From Brevibacterium moorei (GTDB lineage Bacteria; Actinomycetota; Actinomycetes; Actinomycetales; Brevibacteriaceae), in NCBI RefSeq assembly GCF_024580735.1, contig NZ_JANIJX010000012.1, positions 44,351 to 108,350 of the forward strand: a stretch of 64,000 nt of DNA, in the 5' to 3' direction. Under the pieces are notes generated by a model. The model ran no database searches and was not told where the DNA came from. It saw only the letters and a program-made list of their open reading frames with translations. This document shows positions 49,068-57,520 of the stretch, piece by piece. Position 1 is the stretch's first letter; each line of letters begins with the position of its first letter. Both the position numbers and the translations under genes were made by a program.

Positions 49068-50399
49068 ATGACCGAACTCAAACCACCACATACCCCGACC
49101 CCACCGACCGGCCCCCTCGAAAGCGACCCGAAAACCCGGCGCATGGCCGTGACCTCCAGCTTCATCGGCACCACCCTGGAGTACTACGACTTCCTGCTCT
49201 ACTCCTCGGCCGCAGCCCTGGTCTTCCCCGCCCTGTTCTTCTCCGGCCAGCCACCCTTCGTAGCCTCCCTGTTGTCGTTTGCGACCCTGGCCGTTGGCTA
49301 CTTCGCCCGCCCCATCGGCGGCCTGCTGTTCGGCCACTTCGGCGACCGCTACTCACGCAAGACCATGCTGGTCATCACCCTGGTCATCATGGGCCTGATG
49401 AGCACCCTGATCGGCCTGCTGCCCACATCGAATACGATCGGCGTGGCCGCCCCCATCATCCTGGTGTTCCTGCGCGTGATCCAGGGGATCGCGGTCGGCG
49501 GCGAATGGGCCGGTGCCGCACTGATGTCGATGGAACACGCCAAGGGCGGTAAGAAGGGCTTCGCCGGCTCTCTGGTCGCCGCCGGCGGTCCCGGCGGCGC
49601 GGTGCTGGCATCGGCAGTCCTGGGCCTGTTCTCCCTGCTACCCGACGGACAGTTCATGTCCTGGGGCTGGCGTGTCCCGTTCCTGCTATCGGCCGCCCTG
49701 GTCGTGGTGGGCATCGTACTGCGCACCAAGGTGGGCGACTCCCCCGAGTTCATCGCAGCCCAGGAACAGGCGGCGGCAGCGGACAAGGAAAAGAAGGTTC
49801 CGCTGCTGACCGTCCTCAAGGAGCACCCGGGGGCCGCGGTCATCGCCATGCTCGGCTCCCTGGCGCCCCTGTTCATGCAGGGCCTGATCTCCGCCTTCAT
49901 CCTGACCTTCGCCGTGAGTCACGGGCACGCCCAGTCCCAAGCGTTGTTCCTCGTCACCATCGCCCACGCGATCCACGCCTTCACGATCCCCGCCTTCGCC
50001 GCCCTGTCCGACCGGATCGGGCGCAAGCCGGTCATGGTCGGTGGTGCGGTGCTGGGCATCATCCTGGTCTGGCCCATGTTCTGGGCCGTCCAGCAGGGCA
50101 GCCCCGCCCTGTTGCTGATCGGTTTCATCATCGGCAACCCGATCGTCCAGGGTTCCATGTACGGCCCCCTGGCCGCCTGGATCGCCGAGAAGTACCCGGC
50201 CACCGTGCGCTACACGGGCGTGTCCCTGAGCTACCAGATCGGCACCACCCTGGGCGCCGGCCTGGCTCCGCTGATCTGCGCCGCGCTGTTGCAGGCCAAG
50301 GGCGACGGCAACCCGCAGTACATCAGCCTGTACTTCGTGGCCCTGTGCATTATCAGTGGCCTGGCCTACCTGTTCAGCCGCGACCACTCCCGCGAGTAG
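49068..50399 (+). CDS. MFS transporter (metabolite:H+ symporter family), probable aromatic acid importer
   Basis: 443 residues from ATG 49068, with CGGAG upstream. About twelve membrane helices. MHS-family marks: SFIGTTLEYYDFLLYSSAA at helix 1, GHFGDRYSRKTMLV between helices 2 and 3, GGEWAGAALMSMEH, and DRIGRKPVMVGG in the second half. Members import shikimate, benzoates or related acids with protons. The divergent iclR and the catabolic operon suggest it takes up hydroxyphenylpropionate or a relative. Substrate is inferred from context. Confidence 0.9.
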   Translation: MTELKPPHTPTPPTGPLESDPKTRRMAVTSSFIGTTLEYYDFLLYSSAAALVFPALFFSGQPPFVASLLSFATLAVGYFARPIGGLLFGHFGDRYSRKTMLVITLVIMGLMSTLIGLLPTSNTIGVAAPIILVFLRVIQGIAVGGEWAGAALMSMEHAKGGKKGFAGSLVAAGGPGGAVLASAVLGLFSLLPDGQFMSWGWRVPFLLSAALVVVGIVLRTKVGDSPEFIAAQEQAAAADKEKKVPLLTVLKEHPGAAVIAMLGSLAPLFMQGLISAFILTFAVSHGHAQSQALFLVTIAHAIHAFTIPAFAALSDRIGRKPVMVGGAVLGIILVWPMFWAVQQGSPALLLIGFIIGNPIVQGSMYGPLAAWIAEKYPATVRYTGVSLSYQIGTTLGAGLAPLICAALLQAKGDGNPQYISLYFVALCIISGLAYLFSRDHSRE

Positions 50400-50517
50400 C
50401 AGGCGATTTGGTCTGATCCTCTCCCCTTGAGCAGGCGATTTGGTCTGGACTCCGCGTGATTTCTCGGACCAAATCGCCTGCTCACGAGGGGCAGGACCGA
50501 CCAAATTGCCTGCTCAC
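50395..50517. repeat. Four-arm palindromic repeat, copy 3
   Basis: Forward arms AGCAGGCGATTTGGTCTG at about 50397 and 50430; inverted arms ACCAAATCGCCTGCTCA (ending near 50483) and ACCAAATTGCCTGCTCA (ending near 50516). All arms are the GCGATT type, so the difference from copy 2 is matched on both sides of the stem. The first arm overlaps the transporter stop. Confidence 0.88.
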
Positions 50518-50532
50518 GTTTGGGTGTGCTCC

Positions 50533-50582
50533 GCCGAGGCCGCACCGGGTTCCGTTGTCACGGAGCCCGGGTGCGGCCTCGG
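50533..50582. terminator. Long hairpin, near copy of the 41228-41283 hairpin
   Basis: GCCGAGGCCGCACCGGGTTC starting at 50533 pairs with a segment ending at 50582 around TTGTCA; one C is bulged and one pair is G-T. It ends transcription from the MFS gene and differs from its sister hairpin by stem changes that mostly preserve pairing. Confidence 0.75.
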
Positions 50583-50731
50583 CCGTGTTATCCGGTAGAG
50601 TCTCCTACGGCCTTCCCGTCTCTGCACAATGACTGCGCAGTAACGCAGATCACGTGCGTGACGGTGGGGCCGTTTTGTTTACCCAATTCGATCTCACCCA
50701 AAAGGTAGTGATTCTTTCCGAAAGGAGCCGT

Positions 50732-52318
50732 GTGCACAACCGCACCCAGGTACCCATCGACGATCAGATCAGCATCGTGGCCGCACAGCGCGAGGGCGCT
50801 CTGCCGGACCAGGACAGCCCCGCCCCAGCAGCAGCGCAGGCCCAGCCCGGCCCGCTCAAGCTCAGCGGTGCGAAACGGATCGCGCAGGGCTCGGTGAGTC
50901 CCAGACGGGCGATCGGATCGATGGCGTTCACCGAACTGTGGGAGCGGTTCTCCTTCTACGGACTACAGGGGATCCTGAGCTTCTACCTGCTGTACTCCCT
51001 GGACCGCGGCGGTCTGGAGGTTCCCGCTGCGGCTGCCGCCGGGATCGTCGGCGCCTATGGCGGTGCCGTGTACCTGGCCCAGCTGCTGGGCGCCTGGGTC
51101 GGCGAGCGCCTGTTCAGCCCGCGCACCATGGTGTTGCTCGGCGGCATCATCATCACCGCCGGGCACGTGTGCCTGGCCGCCCTGCCCGGCATGCTGGGAT
51201 TGGGAGTCGGCCTGGTGCTCATCATCGCCGGGACCGGAGCGCTGAAGACGAACATCACCTCGATCGTGGGGTTCATCGTCGCCGACAAGCCCGCGGCTGC
51301 GCGCGATGCGAGCTTCTCCTACTTCTATATGGCGATCAACGGTGGTGCCGTGTTGGGGCCGCTGCTGACCGGTTTCGTGCAGAACGAGTGGGGCTTCCAC
51401 TGGGGCTTCGCGCTGGCGGCCGTCGGCATGTTGGGCGCGCTGATCCAGTACCTGTTCGGTATGCGCGGTCTGCCCGAGCAGGCCAAGCACCCGTCGAATC
51501 CGCTGCCCATCGCGGCAATCTGGAAGCCTGCGATCCTGGTCATCGCGGCTCTCCTCATCATCGCCGTGGCGTCCCTGTCCGGCTGGCTCAAGGCCGCGAA
51601 CCTGTCCTCGCTCGTGACCATCGTGGCGCTCGTGGCCGCCGCCGGATACTTCCTGGTGATGTGGACTGCGAAGACGGTGAGCCGGGAGGAGAAGAAGCGG
51701 ACGGTGTCCTACCTGCCGCTGTTCCTGCTGTCGGGCTGCTACTTCGGGTTCCTGTTCCAGAAGTTCACCGCGGTGTCCATTCTGATCAGTGAGCGCGTCG
51801 ATCTGAGCGTGGGCGGCTGGACCTTCCCCGTCGCCTGGATCACCATGGTCAGCCCGCTGGCCGCGGTGCTGGCGACCCCGCTGATCGCGCGGATGTGGCA
51901 GAAGCTGGGTGCCCGTCAGCCCGGCGCCCCGGCGAAGTTCGCGATCGGGCTGTGCCAGATCGGCGTGGCCTATCTGTACCTGTTGTTGGTGACCACGTTG
52001 ACCGGGGATGCGACGATCCCGGTGTGGCTGGTGCTGCTGTTCATGGTGGTCGCCGGGTCCTCTGAGGTGTTCGTCGGCCCGATCGGCCTGTCGTTGGCCA
52101 CGAAGATCGGCCCCAAGCGCTTCGGCACGCAGATGGTGGGGTTGAACTTCCTGACCCTGGCCCTGGGCTCATCGCTGTCGGGTCTGCTGGGCCAGCTGTT
52201 CACCGCGATCTCGAACACCGCGTACTTCACCTTCGTGTCCGGTGCTGCGATCGTGTTCGGCCTGCTCCTGCTGGTCTTCCGGGGTCCCCTGGCCCGTGGG
52301 CTGAACGCGGGGCTGTAA
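50732..52318 (+). CDS. POT/PTR-family proton-dependent oligopeptide transporter
   Basis: 528 residues from GTG 50732, chosen for AAGGAG at about 50721-50726; an in-frame ATG at 50654 would add 26 residues without a site. POT signature FTELWERFSFYGLQGIL with the E-x-x-E-R-F proton-coupling motif, then AYGGAVYLAQLLGAW and FSYFYMAINGGAVLGPL. About fourteen membrane helices. It imports di- and tripeptides with protons. Fits with the peptide ABC transporter downstream on the other strand. Confidence 0.93.
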   Translation: MHNRTQVPIDDQISIVAAQREGALPDQDSPAPAAAQAQPGPLKLSGAKRIAQGSVSPRRAIGSMAFTELWERFSFYGLQGILSFYLLYSLDRGGLEVPAAAAAGIVGAYGGAVYLAQLLGAWVGERLFSPRTMVLLGGIIITAGHVCLAALPGMLGLGVGLVLIIAGTGALKTNITSIVGFIVADKPAAARDASFSYFYMAINGGAVLGPLLTGFVQNEWGFHWGFALAAVGMLGALIQYLFGMRGLPEQAKHPSNPLPIAAIWKPAILVIAALLIIAVASLSGWLKAANLSSLVTIVALVAAAGYFLVMWTAKTVSREEKKRTVSYLPLFLLSGCYFGFLFQKFTAVSILISERVDLSVGGWTFPVAWITMVSPLAAVLATPLIARMWQKLGARQPGAPAKFAIGLCQIGVAYLYLLLVTTLTGDATIPVWLVLLFMVVAGSSEVFVGPIGLSLATKIGPKRFGTQMVGLNFLTLALGSSLSGLLGQLFTAISNTAYFTFVSGAAIVFGLLLLVFRGPLARGLNAGL

Positions 52319-52372
52319 GTCGCAGGTAGGTGGGGCCGGGTCGGCGGCCGGGCTGGTTTGCCGGCGGTCGGG

Positions 52373-53920
52373 CTATCCCTCCACCAGCGGGGTAGCCCGG
52401 CCGTCCGTGTGCACATAGCGACTGCCGTCGGGCAGGTGCAGGAAGGTGACCGCGGACCAGGCTCCCAACCCCGCGGAGTACCGGGCGAAGCGGCCATCGG
52501 TCCCGCTACCCAACGGCGCCAGGACCGAGGTGGCCACGGGGATGTCCTCGACCTCGGTGAAGGGACTCGTGTCCACCTGTCGGATGCGCAGCGTCTCCGG
52601 TCCGAGCGTCACCTCGATGCGCTCCTCCGCCCGGACGTACGCACCGGTCAGTTCGGCCGCCACTTCGGAGGACAGTGCTCGGTCGGGCCAGTCCTCCGGA
52701 GGAGCGACCCGGCAGGGCTTGGCGATCCCCGCCAAATCGGCGAAGACGCGTTCGAACAGCTCCTCGTAGACCATCTGGCCATTGCCGCCGTTGGTCAGCA
52801 GCACCACCGCGGTGCCGGAGTCCGGGTGGATGCGCAGATAGGCCGCCTGGCCCATGGTGCCGCCGTCGTGACCGTAAACGAACTCGCCGTTCCAGTCCGA
52901 CAACACCCAGCCCAGGCCCCGGGCATCCCCCGAGGTCCCGCGATCGGGTTGGGCGACCTGTTCGGTCTGCATGTCGGCCACGGACCCCGCCCCCAGCACC
53001 CGGGCGCCCGTGGCTCCTTCGCCCTCGGCCATGTGCATGTACGCGAAGGCCAGGACGTCCGCGGCCCTGGCGACCACTGCGCCGGCCGGGCCGGAACTGC
53101 GCGGCAGGTGCCACTGCCGGATCACCGAGGTGGCACCGGCGATGTCCTCATGGCCCACTGCGACATCACCCAAGAGGATCGCGTCCTCGGGCAGGGTCAC
53201 GGAATGGTCCAATCCCAGCGGGTCCAACAGCGATTCCCGCAGGGCCGTGTCCCAACCCTTATCGGTCAGGCGTTCGATGATCAGCCCGGCCAGGGAGAAT
53301 CCTGAATTGCAGTAAGAGTACATCGCGCCCACCGGATGGATCTGAGCGGCCTCGGCCAGAACGTCCAGGTACTTCTGCAGGCAGTCATCGCCGCGCCCGG
53401 TGTCGACGAACAGGTCTCCGTCGATCCCGCTGGTGTGGGTGAGCAGATGTCGCACGGTCAGCTCAGCGCGGGTGCGCGGATCACGCAGCTTCAACTCCTG
53501 GACGATGTCGCGCACCGGGGTGTCCAGGGTCAGCGGGGCACCCTCTCCCGCCGCCGAGGTCGTGTCGACTCCCGGCCCGGCCCCGGTTCCAGCCGGGCCA
53601 GGTGCCGGCACCGGGGTGCCGGCCTCGATCAGGCGCATGAGCAGCGTGGTCGTGTAGATCTTCGTGATCGAACCGATCTGGAAGATCGAATCCGGGGTCA
53701 CGGGCGCGCCCGTGCGCAGGTTGACGCTTCCGTGGACCGCCACGCCGATATCCGGGGCCTGGGCGGCGCCGCCAGGCGCTCCCGGATCCATCCGGAGGAT
53801 TCCCAGTTGGGCGCCCGGCACCCCGTGGCGCTCGCACAGTTCGGCCAACAGGTCCCGATAGGCGGCGGTAAGCCCCTGGTGCGCGCCCTGCGAATCCGGC
53901 CCCGACACAACCGCGCCCAT
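52373..53920 (-). CDS. Serine hydrolase, class C beta-lactamase/D-aminopeptidase family
   Basis: 515 residues. S-x-x-K as SITK (QIGSITKIYT), Y-x-N as YCN (YSYCNSGFSL), and HDGG (YGHDGGTMG) in place of KTG. A C-terminal beta-barrel-like extension of about 130 residues follows. No signal peptide is evident, so probably cytoplasmic. It is the last gene of the Opp operon and its start shares one base with the ATPase stop (TGATG). Likely a peptidase or esterase acting on imported peptides; true beta-lactamase activity is less likely. Confidence 0.88.
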   Translation of the reverse strand: MGAVVSGPDSQGAHQGLTAAYRDLLAELCERHGVPGAQLGILRMDPGAPGGAAQAPDIGVAVHGSVNLRTGAPVTPDSIFQIGSITKIYTTTLLMRLIEAGTPVPAPGPAGTGAGPGVDTTSAAGEGAPLTLDTPVRDIVQELKLRDPRTRAELTVRHLLTHTSGIDGDLFVDTGRGDDCLQKYLDVLAEAAQIHPVGAMYSYCNSGFSLAGLIIERLTDKGWDTALRESLLDPLGLDHSVTLPEDAILLGDVAVGHEDIAGATSVIRQWHLPRSSGPAGAVVARAADVLAFAYMHMAEGEGATGARVLGAGSVADMQTEQVAQPDRGTSGDARGLGWVLSDWNGEFVYGHDGGTMGQAAYLRIHPDSGTAVVLLTNGGNGQMVYEELFERVFADLAGIAKPCRVAPPEDWPDRALSSEVAAELTGAYVRAEERIEVTLGPETLRIRQVDTSPFTEVEDIPVATSVLAPLGSGTDGRFARYSAGLGAWSAVTFLHLPDGSRYVHTDGRATPLVEG

Positions 53921-54720
53921 CAGGCCTCGCCCGGGATGGTCCCCAGGCCGTCGACTCTGGGGATCGCGGCCAACAGCCGCTGCGTATACGGGTGGGCGGG
54001 CCTGTTCCAGATCTGCTCGGTGTCGCCGACCTCGACGATCCGGCCCGCTTCCATCACCGCCACCCGATCGGCGATCTCCCTGACCACCGAGAGGTCGTGG
54101 CTGATGAAGATGAGCGAGGCACCCGATTCGATCGCCAGGTCGCGCATCATCTGCGCCACCCGCGACTGCAGGAAGGCATCCAGGGAGGCGATCGGCTCAT
54201 CGCCGATCAGCACCTTGGGCCCAGCCGCCAGGGCACGGGCGATGGCGATCCGCTGCCGCTGCCCACCGGAGAAGGCATGGGGAAAGCGGTTGGCCGAGGT
54301 GGCCGGCAGGTCCACTGCCGCCAGCAGATCCTTGACCGTCCACCGACCGGCCGGATCCAGGGCCAGCGCATCCTCGATCTGCTCTCCGATCGGGCGCCGC
54401 GGGTTGAGCGAGGCGTACGGGTTCTGGAAGACCATCTGGATGCCCAGCAGCCCGGCCGGACGACGCCGGAATCCCAGGGGCCGCACCGGGGTCGACTCGA
54501 AGGTGATCGTGCCCTCCGATGGCTTCTCCAGGCCGCAGATCAGCTTGGCCAGCGTGGACTTGCCACAGCCGGACTCGCCCACCAGGCCCAGGACCTCGGA
54601 TTCGGCCAGCTGGAGCGACACACCGTTGACCGCGCGGAACCGGCCGCCGCCGTCGAGCTTGTACTCGCACACGACCCGGTCCAGGTCGAGCACGGTCTTC
54701 TGTTCGGTTACCGTCGTCAC
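53920..54720 (-). CDS. Oligopeptide ABC transporter ATPase (OppF/DppF type)
   Basis: 266 residues from GTG 54720. Walker A GESGCGKSTL, signature FSGGQRQRIAIA, Walker B VLIGDEPIASLD (Ala-Ser instead of the usual Thr-Ser) and the His switch FISHDLSV. The C-terminal HPYTQRLLAAIP matches the OppF/DppF family. Overlaps the OppD-type gene by 4 bp. A longer upstream frame is a shadow. Confidence 0.93.
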   Translation of the reverse strand: MTTVTEQKTVLDLDRVVCEYKLDGGGRFRAVNGVSLQLAESEVLGLVGESGCGKSTLAKLICGLEKPSEGTITFESTPVRPLGFRRRPAGLLGIQMVFQNPYASLNPRRPIGEQIEDALALDPAGRWTVKDLLAAVDLPATSANRFPHAFSGGQRQRIAIARALAAGPKVLIGDEPIASLDAFLQSRVAQMMRDLAIESGASLIFISHDLSVVREIADRVAVMEAGRIVEVGDTEQIWNRPAHPYTQRLLAAIPRVDGLGTIPGEA

Positions 54721-55508
54721 TGGGCCAACTCCGTTCCTGGCAGGGATTCGATGAGTGAGCGGGTGTAGTCGTGCTGCGGGTTCACGATCACCGAGTGCCG
54801 GTCGCCGGTCTCCACGACCCGCCCGTTCTGCATCACGACGATCGTGTCCGCGACCGAGGACAGCACGCCGAAGTCGTGGGTCACCAGCAGCACGGCCAGT
54901 TCGAGCTCGTCGCACAGATCGCGCAACAGGCGCAGGATCCCGGCTTGGACCGTTACGTCCAGGGCCGTGGTCGGCTCGTCGGCGATGAGCACCCTGGGTT
55001 CGCAGATCACCGCCGAGGCGAAGGCGATGCGCTGCAGCTGCCCGCCGGAGAACTGGTGCGGGTACTTCTTGACCGCGCCCTGCGGATCGGGGACCCGGGT
55101 TTTGGCCAGGATCTCCACGGCACGGGCCAGCGCCTCCTTCTTGCCCATCTTCCGATGGTGCCGCAGGTGGTCGGTCAGCTGAGCGCCCACCGAGAGCATG
55201 GGGTGGAAGGCCGAGGACGGGTCCTGGAAGACCATCGCCAGAGAAGTCCCGCGCAGCGCATTGTGTGCCTTGGGACTCAACCCCACCAGTTCCCTGCCCT
55301 CGAAATCGATACTGCCGGTCAGCCGGGCTCCGGCCGGGGACAGCCCCATGATCGCCATGCCCGTCTGGGTCTTGCCCGAGCCCGAGGCCCCGGCGACACC
55401 GGTGATCTTCCCGGCTTCCAGCGTGAAGGACACATCGTGCAGGATGTGGTTCTCGTTCTTGCCCTGGCCGACGACCAGGTTGAGATCCCGCAGGGTGACG
55501 ACACTCAT
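54717..55508 (-). CDS. Oligopeptide ABC transporter ATPase (OppD/DppD type)
   Basis: 263 residues from ATG 55508. Walker A GASGSGKTQT, signature FSGGQLQRIAFA, Walker B VLIADEPTTALD, His in LLVTHDFGVLS. It lacks most of the C-terminal Fe-S/peptide-sensing extension of long OppD proteins. Overlaps the OppC-type permease gene by 4 bp. Confidence 0.93.
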   Translation of the reverse strand: MSVVTLRDLNLVVGQGKNENHILHDVSFTLEAGKITGVAGASGSGKTQTGMAIMGLSPAGARLTGSIDFEGRELVGLSPKAHNALRGTSLAMVFQDPSSAFHPMLSVGAQLTDHLRHHRKMGKKEALARAVEILAKTRVPDPQGAVKKYPHQFSGGQLQRIAFASAVICEPRVLIADEPTTALDVTVQAGILRLLRDLCDELELAVLLVTHDFGVLSSVADTIVVMQNGRVVETGDRHSVIVNPQHDYTRSLIESLPGTELAQ

Positions 55509-56437
55509 CCGTTGGCTCCTTCCACCTGTTTGGCGGTTCGGGGGTCCAGCGCATCGCGCAGGCTGTCGCCCAGGAAGTTGAAGGCCATGACGACCGTCAG
55601 AATGCAGATGCCGGGGAACAGTGCGATCCACCAGGCGTTGAACTGCGAGACGCCTTCGCTGATCATCGCGCCCCAGTCGGGTGCCGGCGGCACCACGCCC
55701 AGGGACAGGAAGGACAGACCGGCCATCGTCAGGATCGCCTCGCCCACACCCAGGGTTGCCAGCACCACGACGGGTGAGACCACATTGGGCGTGATGTCGC
55801 GGAACAGCGACTTCCAGGGGCTGAAGCCCAGCAGGCGGCCGGCGACCACGTATTCGCTGTTGCGCGCGGTCATGACCAGGGCGCGAGTCGTCCTGGCGTA
55901 CTGCGGCCAGGACACGATGAGGATCGCGATGATCGCGTTCTTCAGACCGGGGCCCAGGGCCGCTGCGATGACCATGGCCAGGATGATCGTCGGAAAGGCG
56001 AAGACCAGGTCGGCGATGCGCATGATGACCTCATCCACGGCCTTGCCGAAGTAACCGGCGATGGCCCCGAGCACCGAGCCGACCACGGCCGAGCACAGCA
56101 CGACGAAGATCGCGGCGGGCAGGGTGGTACGAACGGACACGATGATGCGCGAGAGGACATCGCGGCCCAGGGTGTCGGTGCCCAGGGCGTTGTCCCCACC
56201 GGGTGCCTGCAGGCGGGTGAAGTTCTGAGCCAGTGGATCGTAGGGGGCCAGGAGTGGAGCGAAGACCGCGATCAGCAGCCACAGCACCAGGATGATCCCA
56301 CCGGTGATGCCCAGCGGGGTGCGCAGCGCCTGGGGAACCCGGAAGCGCCAACGCTTGATCCCGAGTTCCGTCGCCTCCCTGCTGCTGATCTGCGTGCCGG
56401 CGCTCCCCCGCGAGTCGGGGGTCTGCGGGGCGCTCAT
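55505..56437 (-). CDS. Oligopeptide ABC transporter permease (OppC/DppC type)
   Basis: 310 residues from ATG 56437. N-terminal extension before helix 1 (GGIILVLWLLIAVFAPLLAPY), then GTDTLGRDVLSRII and the EAA motif region (EYVVAGRLLGFSPWKSLFRD). About six membrane helices. Overlaps the OppB-type gene by 4 bp. Confidence 0.94.
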   Translation of the reverse strand: MSAPQTPDSRGSAGTQISSREATELGIKRWRFRVPQALRTPLGITGGIILVLWLLIAVFAPLLAPYDPLAQNFTRLQAPGGDNALGTDTLGRDVLSRIIVSVRTTLPAAIFVVLCSAVVGSVLGAIAGYFGKAVDEVIMRIADLVFAFPTIILAMVIAAALGPGLKNAIIAILIVSWPQYARTTRALVMTARNSEYVVAGRLLGFSPWKSLFRDITPNVVSPVVVLATLGVGEAILTMAGLSFLSLGVVPPAPDWGAMISEGVSQFNAWWIALFPGICILTVVMAFNFLGDSLRDALDPRTAKQVEGANG

Positions 56438-57504
56438 CGGACCCTCACTCGGGGATCGATGAGGCCGTAGATGACATCCACGATGAAGTTCACTCCGATG
56501 TAGACGATGCCGATGACCAGGCCGACGCCCATGATGACGGGCAGGTCCAGAGAGGTGGCACCGCGATAGGCGAATTGTCCCAGTCCGTTCCAGGCGAACA
56601 CCGTTTCGGTCAGCACCGCACCGGACAGCAAGGACCCGAAGGCCAGGCCCACCACGGTGATGATGGGTACCAGGGCGCCGCGGAATATGTAGGTGAAGAC
56701 CACGGTGCGTCCCGGCAGGCCCTTGGCCCTGGCCGCGGTCACGTAGTCCAGGTTCATCACGTCGAGCACACTGGAGCGGCTGAACCGGGTCAGCAGACCG
56801 ATGGTGAACAGGGCCAGCACACACGATGGCAGGACCAGGTGGGAGAACGCATTGGCGAAGGTTCCCATCTGCCCGGCCAGCAGGGAATCCACCGTGTACA
56901 GGCCCGTCACCTTCGGCGGCGGGGTGACCCACGGGTCCAACCGGCCGGCACCACTGACGATCCCGGCTTTGAAGGACAGCAGATAATAGGCGATCGTGGC
57001 GATCCAGAAGGTCGGGGCGGAGATCCCGATCAGGCTCAGCGCCCGGATCACATAGTCCAGGATGGTGTTCTGCTTCAGTGCCGCCAACAGACCCAATAGC
57101 AGGCCGATGATCACGGCGATGATGATAGCGCCCAGGCCCAGTTCAATGGTCGCAGGGAACACGGTGCCGATCGATTCGGAGACCGGCACCCTGGTCTGAT
57201 TGGATACGCCCAGGTCGCCCTGTAACAGATTGCCCAGGTAGGTGAAGTACTGGACGACCAACGGCTGGTCGAGGCCCAGGTCCTTGCGCGTCTGCGCGAC
57301 GATGGCGGGGTCGGCCGAGGCCCGATCTCCCAAGATCGCCTGGACGGGATCGGCCGGCACCAGGTTGGTCAACAGGAACGTCACGACGGTGACGCCCCAG
57401 ATGAGCAGCGCGCTGATGCCCAGGCGGATGAGGACATAGCGCAGCAGCGGATGAAGCTTCGGCGGCTTGATCCGCTGCTGCGCGCCGGTAACGGCGGTGG
57501 TCAT
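56434..57504 (-). CDS. Oligopeptide ABC transporter permease (OppB/DppB type)
   Basis: 356 residues. RYVLIRLGISALLIWGVTVV at helix 1, VPADPVQAILG, LDQPLVVQYFTYLGNLLQGDLG, and the EAA-like TAARAKGLPGRTVVFTY. About six membrane helices. Pairs with the OppC-type permease. It lies 16 bp after the substrate-binding protein gene. Confidence 0.94.
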   Translation of the reverse strand: MTTAVTGAQQRIKPPKLHPLLRYVLIRLGISALLIWGVTVVTFLLTNLVPADPVQAILGDRASADPAIVAQTRKDLGLDQPLVVQYFTYLGNLLQGDLGVSNQTRVPVSESIGTVFPATIELGLGAIIIAVIIGLLLGLLAALKQNTILDYVIRALSLIGISAPTFWIATIAYYLLSFKAGIVSGAGRLDPWVTPPPKVTGLYTVDSLLAGQMGTFANAFSHLVLPSCVLALFTIGLLTRFSRSSVLDVMNLDYVTAARAKGLPGRTVVFTYIFRGALVPIITVVGLAFGSLLSGAVLTETVFAWNGLGQFAYRGATSLDLPVIMGVGLVIGIVYIGVNFIVDVIYGLIDPRVRVR

Positions 57505-57520
57505 GCTGTTCCGGTCCTGC

